DNA of 64,000 bases from Cunninghamia lanceolata (Eukaryota > Streptophyta > Pinopsida > Cupressales > Cupressaceae), in assembly GCA_027924645.1 (NCBI GenBank), contig BSBN01000040.1:2852001-2916000 (forward strand), given 5' to 3'. This document shows positions 10,406-21,729 of this stretch, in pieces. The position numbers were made by a program, and so were the translations under genes. Under the pieces are notes generated by a model. It saw only the letters and a program-made list of their open reading frames with translations. It was not told where the DNA came from and did not search any database. The first letter of the stretch is position 1. Each line of letters starts with the position of its first letter.

Positions 10406-11747
10406 TATGGACTATGGATTTGATGCATGATTGTGGTCTTGACAGTGACAGTGGTGGTGTGTTTTGGTGCAGTTTGCAGAGTGTTTTCTGAATTTGTGGT
10501 GTGTTTTCTGACAGTGAAATGACAATGTTTCACATAGTGGTTTATGAGAAGTTTAGTTCAGTGAGCACAGTACTTTGACAGTAACAGTCAATGCCTCTCT
10601 TTGTTTGATGTCAATAGCTTATTTATTTTTTCTGCTCAATGAAAGTAGACTCCATGATGATGACCACATACTATGGCAGAGGTATGGCGATTAGTTGCAT
10701 AATGATCTTGATCATCTTCCATGAGCTTAATGATCTCTGTCAATGCTAATGTTTCCTGTGGTAGGGTAGTAAATGTGACAGTTCAATGAGTTTGTACTTG
10801 GAAGTAGGGCAGTGGTGCAGTCATGTTGCCATGTTGTTCTCAGTCAATGGTACATGATAGTGAATAATGTCAAAGTTTACAGGTGTTCTTGATCAATGAT
10901 TGATAGTGGAGAAGTATGCTATGTTTGCATAAATGATGATTGCACAATCTTTATTTGTTTGATGACAGTGGTCTTGAAAATGTGGATAGTATTTCAGTAT
11001 TTCACTTTTTCAAAACATTGGTTCAGTGTTGTTAATACAGTGATATATCACTGAGTGTGAAATACTCTAGTAGTGTACTTTGAGATGATAGTAAACTTTG
11101 ATATATCATATCTTGAGGGGGAGCTTTTCATGTCCTTGCCTTCTTGTTAGTACTCTGTATCTTACAGTGGCAATGGATTTGTATACTTACAGACTTGAGC
11201 AGTCATTTTGGCTTGGTGGTTGACCTATTTGGAAGCAGTGTGTGATTTGATGATGTTGATTGTCTTCTTGTGTGTTGATGCAAATCTGAAGGTGCAGTGA
11301 TCTTGTTGATAATATTGTTTCTTGTATGTCTCAGTCCTTCCCATTAGAAATTTTGTGAAGCAGGGTTGTATCAGCAAGTTTAGTGGGTGCAACTACCAAT
11401 GAAAAGTGGTCAAGTATCTTCATGAACTTTACTAAAATCATTGACTTTCACACACATTTGAATTGATATGGATGTTTGTCGTTAATGCAACAAGATTTGT
11501 TGTCACTCATCACTTGGACAGTGTCTGGTCAAGGATCCATTGCTCTGATTGTGGTCAGACAATCAAGTACATCTCTAATTCTTGATGATTCTTCATGTAA
11601 GGACAGAGTTCCCTTCAACTTTCATGATGTAGTCTTCTTGACAGGGGGATCTTCATGCAAACAAGAGGTTTAGGATCATCTCTTTGTCACTTGATGACAA
11701 AAAGGGGGAGTGAGTGAAAAGGTGCTATAAGTTTTGCCATCAATGAC
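10406..11747 (+). other. 3' non-coding internal region, unit 1
   Basis: No coding frame is recognisable. The first part is rich in ACAGTG words. It holds several purine runs like the final tract: near 11113, 11643 and 11699. Unit 2 keeps the same layout at 24092-25261. Confidence 0.6.
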
Positions 11748-11759
11748 AAAGGGGGAGAT
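11748..11759 (+). promoter_or_regulatory. Polypurine tract before LTR B
   Basis: AAAGGGGGAGAT directly precedes the TGATG start of LTR B. An identical tract precedes LTR C at 25262-25273. It would prime plus-strand synthesis. Confidence 0.8.
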
Positions 11760-14263
11760 TGATGTAAGTTTGTCATTGATGTCAAAGTGATGTAGTCACA
11801 AGGTGTGGTTGATCTCACAGGTACCTTGTTTGGAGTTCAAGTTATAGACCTCAAAGTTCATTATCTAGGTTATTGTTTATGTCTTTACCATTCTACTATG
11901 TTTCAAAGGTTGCAATGATAATATCATCATATGATTTGCTTCTTCATGTGGTGGTTTGAAGATGGAAATGTTCAAATATTCATTTGAGGTTGTCATGGTG
12001 TAATCAATCTTCAAAGTGGTTTCATAGTTGTCATGGTGTCTTGAAGTCTTCATATGACAGTGATAGGTTTTAGTGTTTATGCATATTACTATTGTTCAGT
12101 TTAGTGGTGATACTTCTATTCTTCGTGTTGATTCTCTCAATATGGTCTCAATGCTTGGTTTGATGTTGATATGGCTCAATGCTCTCAACACATATGGCAG
12201 AGTTTTCATGTGGCAGATTTGTTGTGTGTCTGTGATGTTCATTGAATTTACATCTATATGATGTTAGGATCATGTTACTTTGTTTTCTAATGCAATGCCA
12301 TAAGATCTTTAGAGAGCATATGAATCTTGTAACATGCATGGAAATTGCTCAAAGTCAACTTAGTGTTCAAATGAAAAAGAAAGCATATTCATGTTCAGTG
12401 AACTTATAACAGGAAAAGAGTGTTATGTTAGAAATTTGGTGTATTCTCCATTGGTAGATCATTGGTCAATTGTATGGGATATTCATGAGGACCTATTTTG
12501 TGTCTAGGGTTTATTAATTCCCAAAATCCTTTTGTTTCAATGAATAAACCTTAATCTATTTCATTAAGGTTAAAACCCTATACTGCTCGTCTTTATTGAA
12601 ATGCACTTTAATATAAAATGAAGTTGACCTGGAATCAGTGGTGGTTGTAACTTAAGTTACAACATTGAGGGGGTTGCCACCGCCGGGCAACTAGTCCCCT
12701 AACCTAGGGCTACCAGAAGCTCAGGTTAATGGAAAAGACATCGCGCGCGAAAGTTAAATCAATGGTTCTCTTTAAAACTTCAATGTGCATGTGGAGAAAG
12801 ATCAAAGGCTGACATTCAAATGTGTGCCCTTGCCTCCCTGCATCCACTTTGATGGGTATTAGAATGTCATCTCCTTATGACTGCAAAAAAGGTCTTTTTT
12901 TAAAGGCTATTTTAGCCTCTCAAAAGGTAGAATCTTTTGGAGATTTAAAGCTTTATTTCTTGAGAGATTATTTCTATTTTTTAAAACTTCATTTGTATGA
13001 CTCTTGAGGCATTGAAGGCTTTAAAAGGAGTTCTTTTTGTTTTTTCTATAAATGGGCAAATGCTTCAACTTCCATAAAAATAGTTTTGAAACCGAAGTGC
13101 CAGAGAAATTTATCTCTTCCTCTATGTAATAGATTTATTTATGAGACTTGGTCTCTATGATACTAGTGATATATACCTACATGTGCATATGCAATTGGAA
13201 GAAAGTTATGAAAGAAAACAGGGGTTTTGATGGAATGAATGTAAAAGGACATTTTCAGTCTTCATAAGGAGAATTCAATGTGTAGAGAATTACAATTGTG
13301 ATGAAGATGCTTTATAGCATGATAATGTATTCTATCTACATATATGTTTTCAGTGAGACTAGATGGTGACATGGGTACTACAGAACTATACCTATTCATC
13401 TATGTGCAGTTTGTCAAGTATGGAGGTGTAAAACTGTGTTTTTGAATGAATCAAGGTTGAAGTATATAATATATGAAAGAGGGTTTTGACAAAAGTATAT
13501 GCAGGGGAGCGTCATCCAAATGGAGAGATGTGAGTGTCATCCTTCTTCATGCTTTAGTGATCTTAATTAGAGAAGAGAGAGTTTTCAAGTATATAACATT
13601 GAGAGAAAATGTTTTGTGTGTAAATAGAAGTATCATTGTTTTAGAATGAGTTTTGAATGTGCATTGAAGGTTTGATAGAAAGTTATGATGATAGTGAAAA
13701 GATGACTATAGTAGAACACATCATTAAACATATACTTGAGAAGAAAGTGTTTAATTCAAAAACAGAGCATCCCTCCGAATATTCATTTCTATTCAAGTCT
13801 TTGATATTCTTGTCAGTGAGACACATTTATCATGTCAGTGAGGCAACTCATAAGTCAGTGAGACAAATGTTTTGTCAGTGAGGGATTTTGTAAAGCTAGC
13901 AAGGCTGTAAAAAAAATCAGGAATCAGTGAGATTCTTCAAAAAGCCAGTGAGGCTTTGTAAATTTTGAGTTTTTTATTAAGCCAGTGAGGCAATTTTTAG
14001 AGTTGTTTTTTATCCCGAAGAGGGTTTTCCACTCATCAAAAACATGTGTTATGGTCTATGTTATTTGTCTCAATGTATGTGCGCCCTAATGTTTTGATCT
14101 TAAGGTTTTGTTCATACTATTCATCATCATACTTGTGTGTATGTGTTTGATAGATCATTGAAGTCTCTCTCATTCTCTGTCTTGTAAGTTAAAAGGTGCA
14201 AAAGATGTTAAAATTTATAGACCACTAATTCACCCCCCCTCTCAGTGGTCATGTACCCCAACA
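11760..14263 (+). repeat. LTR B (middle LTR of the array)
   Basis: Full-length copy (2,504 bp), TGATG...CCAACA, with a purine tract on its left and a primer site on its right. It therefore serves as 3' LTR of unit 1 and 5' LTR of unit 2. TATA box at 13047-13053 and CAGTGAG cluster at about 13816-13992. Relative to A and C it has small deletions near 11885, 13460 and 13520. Confidence 0.9.
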
Positions 14264-14265
14264 AG

Positions 14266-14277
14266 TGGTATCAAAGC
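14266..14277 (+). promoter_or_regulatory. Primer-binding site, unit 2
   Basis: TGGTATCAAAGC, one base different from the usual Copia initiator-Met site, two bases after LTR B. Confidence 0.75.
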
Positions 14278-14331
14278 ATAGGTTCCCTAGAGAAGTCTAA
14301 CTGGCTTGGTAGGTCTTGATATTGGAGTACC

Positions 14332-15540
14332 ATGGGTAATTGTAAAAGAAATAGAGAAAAGAAAGATGCCAAGCAAAAGGTTGAACAACAAACCCCAGTC
14401 AAGTCATGTGACGAGTTGTTGATTGAGCCATCCCTGAAAATTGACACAATTTGTGATAAAGAAAATGACTTTGACGTTGAGATTCATGATAAAGCAGACC
14501 TCTTTATGGATGAAGATGGACAGGAGTTTGATGAAAATAATTGTGAAGTTGATTTAGAAGGAGAACTCTTGTGTGCCTTAGATCAGATCAAGCAACTTAG
14601 AAAGGAGAATTGGAGATTAGAGTTGGAGCTTCAACAAGAAAAGGACTCTAAGAAGAAAGTTATTTCAAACCTTGAAGAGGCAAGAAATCTAATTATAGAT
14701 TTAAGGTGTCAAGTAGATGAATAAGACAAATTGATTATTAGTCTGAAGACAGAGGTTGAGGAAGTTAAGAGGATAGATGATGTAACAAAGTCTGATTTGG
14801 AGGCTAAAACAGTTGAATGCCAAAAGCATGAAGCAGAAATAGTCTCTTTAAGGAAAGATCTTGAGGATATTAGGAAGCAGTTGGGAAAGAATTTGAAATT
14901 TGAAGACATCACAAGTAAGTTACATGAAATGTTGGGAAAATAAAAACACTATAAGGACACCACAGGATTAGAATATGAATAAGGGTAGTCTTCTAAAGTC
15001 AGAGAGACTCCTAAAAAGAAGATAGACTTGAGTTATCATGCTGCTGCTCCAGAAGATCAAAGAGGAAGGACAATCAAGTCTACAAGATCTCTATCTACTA
15101 GGCACTCAATGAGGTACAATTATTCTCAATTTCATGGTTATTGTTATTGATGTCATGTTTATGACCATAGAGCAAGAGATTGTACAAGAAATTATAGAAT
15201 GTATGAGAGACATGATCTTGTCAAGAATGTAAATAGGAGTTCTTATAATATGCCTAGAAGAAATTATCCTTTCTTTGGTCTAGACAACAACATCATATGT
15301 TATAAGTGCAACACTCCTGGGCATAGAGCATATTCTTGTAGAAATGGATTTATGGAACCACCTAAATATTTCAAGAAGACAAATACTTTGAGTAAAAGGA
15401 AGTTGCAGGAAACAAGAAGCAAGTGGAGAAGGAAACATCCCAAGAAGACAAGCATTCAAAAAGTTTGGAGAAGAAAGCATAACTAGGAAAAGGATGAGTC
15501 TAAGCTTGTGCATACTGCACAAGAAACATCTCTAAGTGCA
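14332..15540 (+). pseudogene. Gag-like coiled-coil/CCHC protein, unit 2, decayed
   Basis: Second copy of the 2933 gene, with the same ATG and lysine-rich start. Its stops differ: TAA at 14722-14724 inside the coiled coil, TAA at 14941-14943, and TGA inside the first zinc knuckle (about 15142-15183). The second knuckle, CYKCNTPGHRAYSC at about 15299-15338, is complete. A basic tail (KWRRKHPKK) follows. Positions that are nonsense in one unit are often sense in the other, so the units decayed independently after duplication. No pol follows. Confidence 0.7.
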
Positions 15541-16664
15541 TAAGGAATAGCATGTAGTAAGGGGAAGGCATTGTAAGTCCTATCTTTTGCCCCTAGGTGA
15601 AAAGGTGGCCTATAACAAGTTTGTTATGGATCAATTGGCACTTAGTTATCTCTGACAAGAACAAGAACAAGGAACTCTATTGATGCTTTGACTCCAATGA
15701 TACCTCTATTATAAAGTCATAACAGACATGCTACAGGAGTGTGTTCAAGACAAGGAGTTTTATGTGTCAAGAAAATGTATGCCAATGGTCTTATGCTGGT
15801 GATCTTAGTTCATGATCTTGTTTCAAGCTTCATGTATCAATCACAAGAGTACAAGTGTTGATGATGATCACAATTAGGAATTGATTGAAAATTGTTCATC
15901 TTGGTCTCTCATTCATCAGGATATTCAAAGTTCACAAGAGTTTTTCTTGTTACAATGTCTTCAATGCTTTGTGTCTTCAACAAGGAATCTTAAATGTATG
16001 GGTTGTCATGCTCATACTCCAAAGATAATTTGTAGTGATTAGAAGCTATGCTTGGACTCTTCAATTCATCTTGGTTATCTTTGTTTGGTCTTCCCACGTG
16101 CTCTTCTTGATGTGCTCTTCATGATGCTTCAATCAGGAGTTCAAGTTGCTATTAGGGGATAGATTCAATTCAAATGGCTATGACTTTTTACTTCAGAGTG
16201 TTCCTCCTATACTTGTGTCAGTCATAGCAACTTTCTCCTACTCTTGTACATATTTGGATAGTTGTGCATGTTTAGACAGTGGTTGGTTGTATTTCTCTTG
16301 GTGTTCACTTCTTGTTTTTTGTCCCTTGTGATGATGATATACCATGGATAGTGAGTGTTTTTTCTCCTATATTCTTACTAGTGCTCTTGCCTCAATACCA
16401 TTCTTGGTCTACTAATCTTCTTGCAGACTTCTTGTTCATTTTTGCAAATTGTGATAGGACTGTCTTTGAATAGTGAGGAGTCTGTCTTTGAATAGTGACC
16501 TCTATGGACTATGTATTTTGATGCATGATAGTGGTCTTGACAGTGACAGTGGTGGTGTGTTTTGGTGCAGTTTGCAGAGTGTTTTCTGAATTTGTGGTGT
16601 GTTTTCTGACAGTGAAATGATAGTGTTTCACATAGTGGTTTATGAGAAGTTTAGTTCAGTGAGC
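15541..16664 (+). other. Non-coding internal region, unit 2, left part
   Basis: Homologous to 4131-5060 and then to 10406-10570 of unit 1. It contains a local 24-bp duplication (GTCTTTGAATAGTG twice, about 16461-16497) right at the site matching the G insertion. It ends at the D insertion. Confidence 0.55.
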
Positions 16665-16904
16665 ATAGTTGTTATCCTATTTTCCTCTGCTCAGAGCCAA
16701 ACAGTCAACCTGGTATTTTCCTTGAGAATCCTTTGGAAAATGTTCCTATAAAGCTTAAAGTGCCAAATTTCCTAGAAGTCTTGCCTAAAAAAAACCTTAC
16801 CATTGGAAAGAGCTTGAAAAAATAGGCAGTTTTGCTTTTTACATCACCCTGAAATTCGACCAAACAAAGAAGTAATTCATGGTCAAAGTTTTGGTCAACA
16901 TGCA

Positions 16905-18025
16905 ATTCAAATGTACATTTGGCGGGCTTGCAAATCCCTATCGGCCTTAGAAAATATTGAGAAAAGTGAGTTTTATACATTTTTGAATGTATATCGAGCC
17001 AAGGAAATGCATATACAAAGGGGGAATCTTTCACAAATTCCCAAAATATTCCTAGTTTGTATATCCGGTTGCATAAAAATATACAAGGATGGAATGTATA
17101 TTTGGCTTGTATATTCACATGTACAAGTGAAAGATACAAAGAAGTATGCATGGAATATATACAAGGCCGGAGGACATACATGTGAACAGTGGAATGTATA
17201 TCGGGTTTGTATATTCGCATATACAACCCAATATACAATGAAAAATATACAAGGCCGATCTATATGCATCAGGAACAGTGTAATGTATATTGGCAAGTTG
17301 CTACAGTGGCTTGTATATTTGCGCTTGTATGTTTGCACATACAAGCGAATTATACAAAGAAAATATATAAGGAAATATGCAACGACTGATATACAGGTGC
17401 AAATGTACATTTACTACAGTGCCGTGGGAAAAATATACAAGGACATTTGTATATCGCCAACATACAAGTAGTGGGGCCCGCGCATATACAAGGAGGATTG
17501 TATGTTTCGACATACAAAGGATCATGTGAACAGTGGCTTGTATATCGTGCATATACAAAGCAAATATACATTGGCGATATGCAAGCCGGATTTCAAATGA
17601 ATATCATTTTGGCTCATTCAGGCTCCAGGTCCGATTTGTATATACAACAATGTTTGTATGTTTGCATATACAAAGAAATGTACAAGGAGAAAATATACAA
17701 GCCGATCCTGGCAGAACAATGAAATGCAGTTGATGGTCATTTTGGGGTCCACTTTGTATAAAAGGTGATTGTATGTTTTGACATACAAAGGAGCAAATAC
17801 AAAGTTATATGCTGGGCGATTTCAAAGAGGTGGGGCCCACATATACAAGGGGAAATTGTATGTATATACAATTTCGAAATACAAAGGGATGTACAAAGCC
17901 CGATATGCAAAGCGCCATGTATATGCAAAGGAGTTGCAGAGAAAGTTGTTTTTTTTAATGCCGATTCAGGCGGCAAATGCAAGCGATATACACAGAGATG
18001 CAAAAGCGATATATACAGGCGGTTG
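16905..18025. repeat. TGTATAT/ATATACA word field in the D LTR
   Basis: Dozens of copies of TTGTATAT and its complement ATATACAA, often followed by GG or preceded by CC, are spaced about 15-30 bases apart in both orientations over roughly 1.1 kb. Many pairs form short hairpins, such as TTGTATATTCGCATATACAA near 17210. Stop codons are scarce in several frames on both strands, which yields long overlapping frames that look like repeat artefacts. The same field recurs in the 3' LTR at about 21970-23080. Confidence 0.85.
17757..17765 (+). promoter_or_regulatory. TATA box in the D 5' LTR
   Basis: TATAAAAGG within the word field; the 3' LTR keeps it at 22817-22825. Confidence 0.5.
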
Positions 18026-18247
18026 ACCAAATCTTTGACCACCTGTATCTCCTCCATTTTGGTGAATTTTGACCTGCTGTAAGAGGCAAAGTTGTATATT
18101 TTGGTCCCCTCTTTCATTTGGCAGGGTTTTTCAGGAGTTTTGTCACTTTTTCAAATTCAGATCTGGAGTTGCATATTTTGGGCGACTAGACGTTTCAGCG
18201 ACTTCTTAAACGAGATGTAGATAGTTTTTGCATTCATTTCTGCAGGT

Positions 18248-18319
18248 ATGGAAGCTGCTCACATTCATGATCAAAATATCTCCTCACTGATGCGTTGGCT
18301 GAAGATTGGCGATGAGTAA
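18248..18319 (+). other. 23-codon frame kept in both D LTRs
   Basis: ATG to TAA, beginning MEAAHIHDQN, downstream of the TATA box and so potentially within the transcript leader. The 3' copy at 23309-23380 stays open with a few substitutions. It is too short to call a gene. Confidence 0.25.
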
Positions 18320-19007
18320 GAAGCTGCAATAAAGACTCTAAATATCTTCCCATCTGCCCAGTTCCAGATTTCTATGCCATAACTGATGCAGCTGGACAGT
18401 CATCGATAGAGATTATTTTTTTATGACAACTCTTGGAGCATTTTTTTTGTAACCAACCTAGGATAGTTTGGAATGCTATATATATGCATTCATATGATGT
18501 AAATAGGGTTGGAAATTTTTAGCATTTTTGGTCTTTTTGTTTCCAAATAGAGTTTCCATATACTATAACCTTGCCTCTCTGTCAAATATATGCAAGTTAT
18601 TTTTACCTCTTTACTAATTTTTCTAGTTCTGTGTGAATCTGCATATGGTTTGTCTATGAATGTTATATTCCTCTCAATCATATTGCTTCTCACCTCTGCT
18701 AGAGTCATCTAACCTGTGTATGCTTACTTGCCATATTCCGATTGTATTGTGCATCCTTCAGTTCTGTGGAAGTTTCTTTAAATCTGTCTGGTGTATCACC
18801 CTTTTATGTTTTCAAGCTTTTATTCATTTTCATTACCCAAAATTTAGTAGTTTCAAGTGATAGCTAGACAAGGAAGCTGACCTTCTCCGGAGGTTTGATC
18901 TCATTTAGCAAAGTCTCACAATTAGAGATCAATCCCATGTTATTCCAGTTTGCAGAGGTTTCACAACTGTATGATGCAAGGGTGCAAAATTGGGTGATAA
19001 CAGCTTT

Positions 19008-19025
19008 TGGCATGCCCGGTGGGAC
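19008..19025 (+). promoter_or_regulatory. Primer-binding site of D
   Basis: TGGCATGCCCGGTGGGAC lies five bases after the 5' LTR. The TGGC start is as expected for complementarity to a tRNA 3' CCA end. The tRNA is not identified. Confidence 0.55.
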
Positions 19026-19579
19026 AAGTTCGATGAACTTCTCATCAAGATACTAATAGATTTGGTGTTTCTCCTAGTATTACTAGCCTTTGGAGGCAAA
19101 ACAAAGAACACCATGGTGACTCTCCTGAACGAATCAACTGGTGAAGGCAGTCCAAGTGCATAAAACACATCAAAGATCAAGATTTTGGTGGTTTTCCTGG
19201 TCTATTCAGCTTCTTGAAACATCTCAATCACCTGGCGACTCCCTCTCTAGTATGTATCCAGTTTCTCTCTGGTTGTTGGCCATTTTCGCTCTAATTCTGA
19301 CATTTTTATGATTATCCAGCATTTAGATGTTACAAAATGTCAGAATTTTATGGGAATCATGGCTTTTCCCCTACCCCTAACTCAAATATAGGTTATTGGC
19401 CCCTATATCAGCAATACCAGGCCCTAAATGCCTCTATATTTATGCAAACAGCTCTTTGCCTCAATATGATCAGCATTACTAGCACGAGCATTTTCAGGCC
19501 AATCCTACTTATCCTTGTTTGCAGCCCATTCATACCTATAGTCAGCCTCGTGAAAACCATTCTACTCTAAATCAAACAC

Positions 19580-21483
19580 ACAACCTCCCTAGTCAGTCCC
19601 AAAATGATACTGATTTGGGTAGCATTAAGAGTTTGCTAATGGATTTCCAAAGGTAAATTTTAGAAATAGATAGAGCAACACAGTAGAGCAGGCAGCAAGA
19701 GGAGTTTGCATATCAAGCTTATTTGTCAGAACAGGAGGCAGAAAATAGAAGGGTGTATGAAGAGAAATTCTTGAACATGCAGCTTGCAACTAAAGAGAAA
19801 CAAATAAAACAGTCACTAGTTCAAGTGCAAGAGCCCAAAGTGAAACATTTCTCTCCTATTCCTAGCTTCAAGCAAGTCCATCCTTCGAACAAAAGTGAAT
19901 CTGTGAAAGTGGCTCAAAATTCTCTCTCATGGCAGCCTTCTTAGATCAAGCATCCTGGTTACAAAATGCCAAACATTGTGAAGGTCAGTCCTCTTATACC
20001 AATGCAAAATAAGGTAGAGGAAACAGTTGTAGAATCCAGGCCTATCATAATTCCAAGTTTCAGGCGGCCTTCTGCCATTAAGGTTCCAAGTTGGAAAGGG
20101 TCATCTTTTTCCCCCTGTGAAGACCCTCCACCAAACACACAAACGGAAGCATGCTCTAGTATCCAGCTAGCAGAAGAAGAACAAAAGAGGCTTGTGTTGG
20201 CTCCTTTTCAAAGGTTGGAAACTCAATCATTTCCAAATCCATTCTTTGAAGAACAAGTTTCTAGTTTTAGAACACCAAGCTTCAAGCAAGATGAGTCTCC
20301 TAAGTCTCCTGAATTGAATATTCTAAGTTTTAGAGAGTCTCATCCACTGAAGGAACCTATATTTGACCAAGAGCAACCTAGACTCCACAAATTTCCAGGT
20401 TTCAAAGCCTATATCCCTCTACAAGAGCAATCTGTTCCTACACTCACAGAGAAAAAATTGTTTGAATCTATTGCACCTGTGAGTATTGTTAAGGTCATGT
20501 CAATAATGGATGATGCTGCCCTACTTCATGAGCTACCTGACTATGTTGAAGCTGAAGAAGGTGAGCAGCTAGTTGTGGATATGCAGCAACAAGAGAACAT
20601 AGAAAATCATGGCAAATTGCTGCAGTTTGAGGCTGAGCATGACAATGAAGTTCCAAACCATAAAGAAGGCCAAACATGCTGCCCTATGATAGATGATGCA
20701 GAGGCTAATTATGTTGATATACTTGAGGAGCTCCCATGCTTTATTGAAAATAATGAGGAGACTGAACATGGATGAGAGCAAGTTGAAGATTTGTTCTTTA
20801 TTATCCAGCAGGGATATCAACTTCTTGGTGGGGAGGTTTTCTCTTTTGAACATATGCACGGCTCATTTTCTGAGCCTAAATCAGAAAATCATGAACATCT
20901 TGTTCATAAGGTACAGGCAGCCATATTTATAGTGGAATCACAGGAGCTAGAGTATTCAAGTCCGCAAGAAGAGGAATGCAGTCATGATGACATTATATCA
21001 ATATTCTTGTTTTCCTTGAAGGAGGAAGGAGAAAACCATGAGGTCCCAAGCCAGCTGTTTCACACACAACAACAACATGAGAGTCAAATAGAGGCCACCT
21101 TCATACCAAGTGAAGATCAAGAAGAGAAGGAATCAGAGCAAGGGGCAATCAATCCAAAGCCTTCAAGGGGATGCCCAATCAGACATCTTGCCCAGCTAGA
21201 TATACATAAAGAGGAGTCACCACTTGTCTTGCTTACCTCCAAACATGAAGTTGAGCATCAAAATGAGTGGGATCAGCCCATTTATTCACCACAAGTTAGA
21301 AACATCAGCAATCAGTCCAGGTGGATAGGTGAGTTTATCTCCACTTTGAAGGGGGTGTTTTATCAATTTATCATATGTACATTTCCCCCTTACCTCTTTT
21401 TAATAGCCCACATGAATGGGAAACATTGTAAATTGTTAAGGAAGGGCAATTATTTTCAAGAACCAATTAATGGCTTTGTTTAA
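19580..21483 (+). pseudogene. Element D internal protein with PSF repeats and hydrophobic C-terminus
   Basis: A single frame spans about 630 codons with four in-frame stops, the last two at 19942-19944 and 20773-20775. The N-terminal part has a Glu/Arg-rich helix. The middle carries loosely repeated IPSF(K/R), VPSWKG, TPSFKQ and LSFRES motifs. The second half is acidic. Near the end come GCPIRHL (about 21169-21189), a hydrophobic stretch (about 21355-21420), a basic patch and a terminus in GNYF...NGFV. The GCPIR-L motif, hydrophobic stretch and ending recur in element H. No gag core, CCHC or pol motif is visible. A membrane-associated or env-like role is conceivable but unproven. Confidence 0.6.
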
Positions 21484-21729
21484 AGTCATGTATGATTGGT
21501 TAGTTTAGGATTAGAGTAGGTTTCATTTCTGTTTTAGTTTTCCCTTTCCATAAGTGCTTCTGCACAGGCTGCATTGTCATTAGGAGAATGTAGGCCTTTT
21601 TCCCTTTTTGTATTTTGGAGGCAAGTTCCAGTTTTCCATCATGTTTTAGACTTGACCCCATGCCCAATGAATTCAAGGCCACTAATCATTTGTTTAGGCA
21701 GGCAAACACCCCATAGAGGTAGCCAAAAA

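Larger units (their letters stand above)
16670..19002 (+). repeat. 5' LTR of D
   Basis: 2,333 bp, TGTTATC...GATAACA. The 3' copy has a 24-bp indel near 23898 but otherwise aligns along its length. It holds the TATACAA word field and a TATAAAAGG box. Confidence 0.9.

Noticed and set aside
16911..17722. Several long overlapping frames on both strands in the D LTR (and again at 21934-22782)
   Set aside because: They exist because the TATACAA word field is poor in stop codons in several frames. The peptides are strings of MYI/IYK-type repeats on both strands and differ between the two LTRs.
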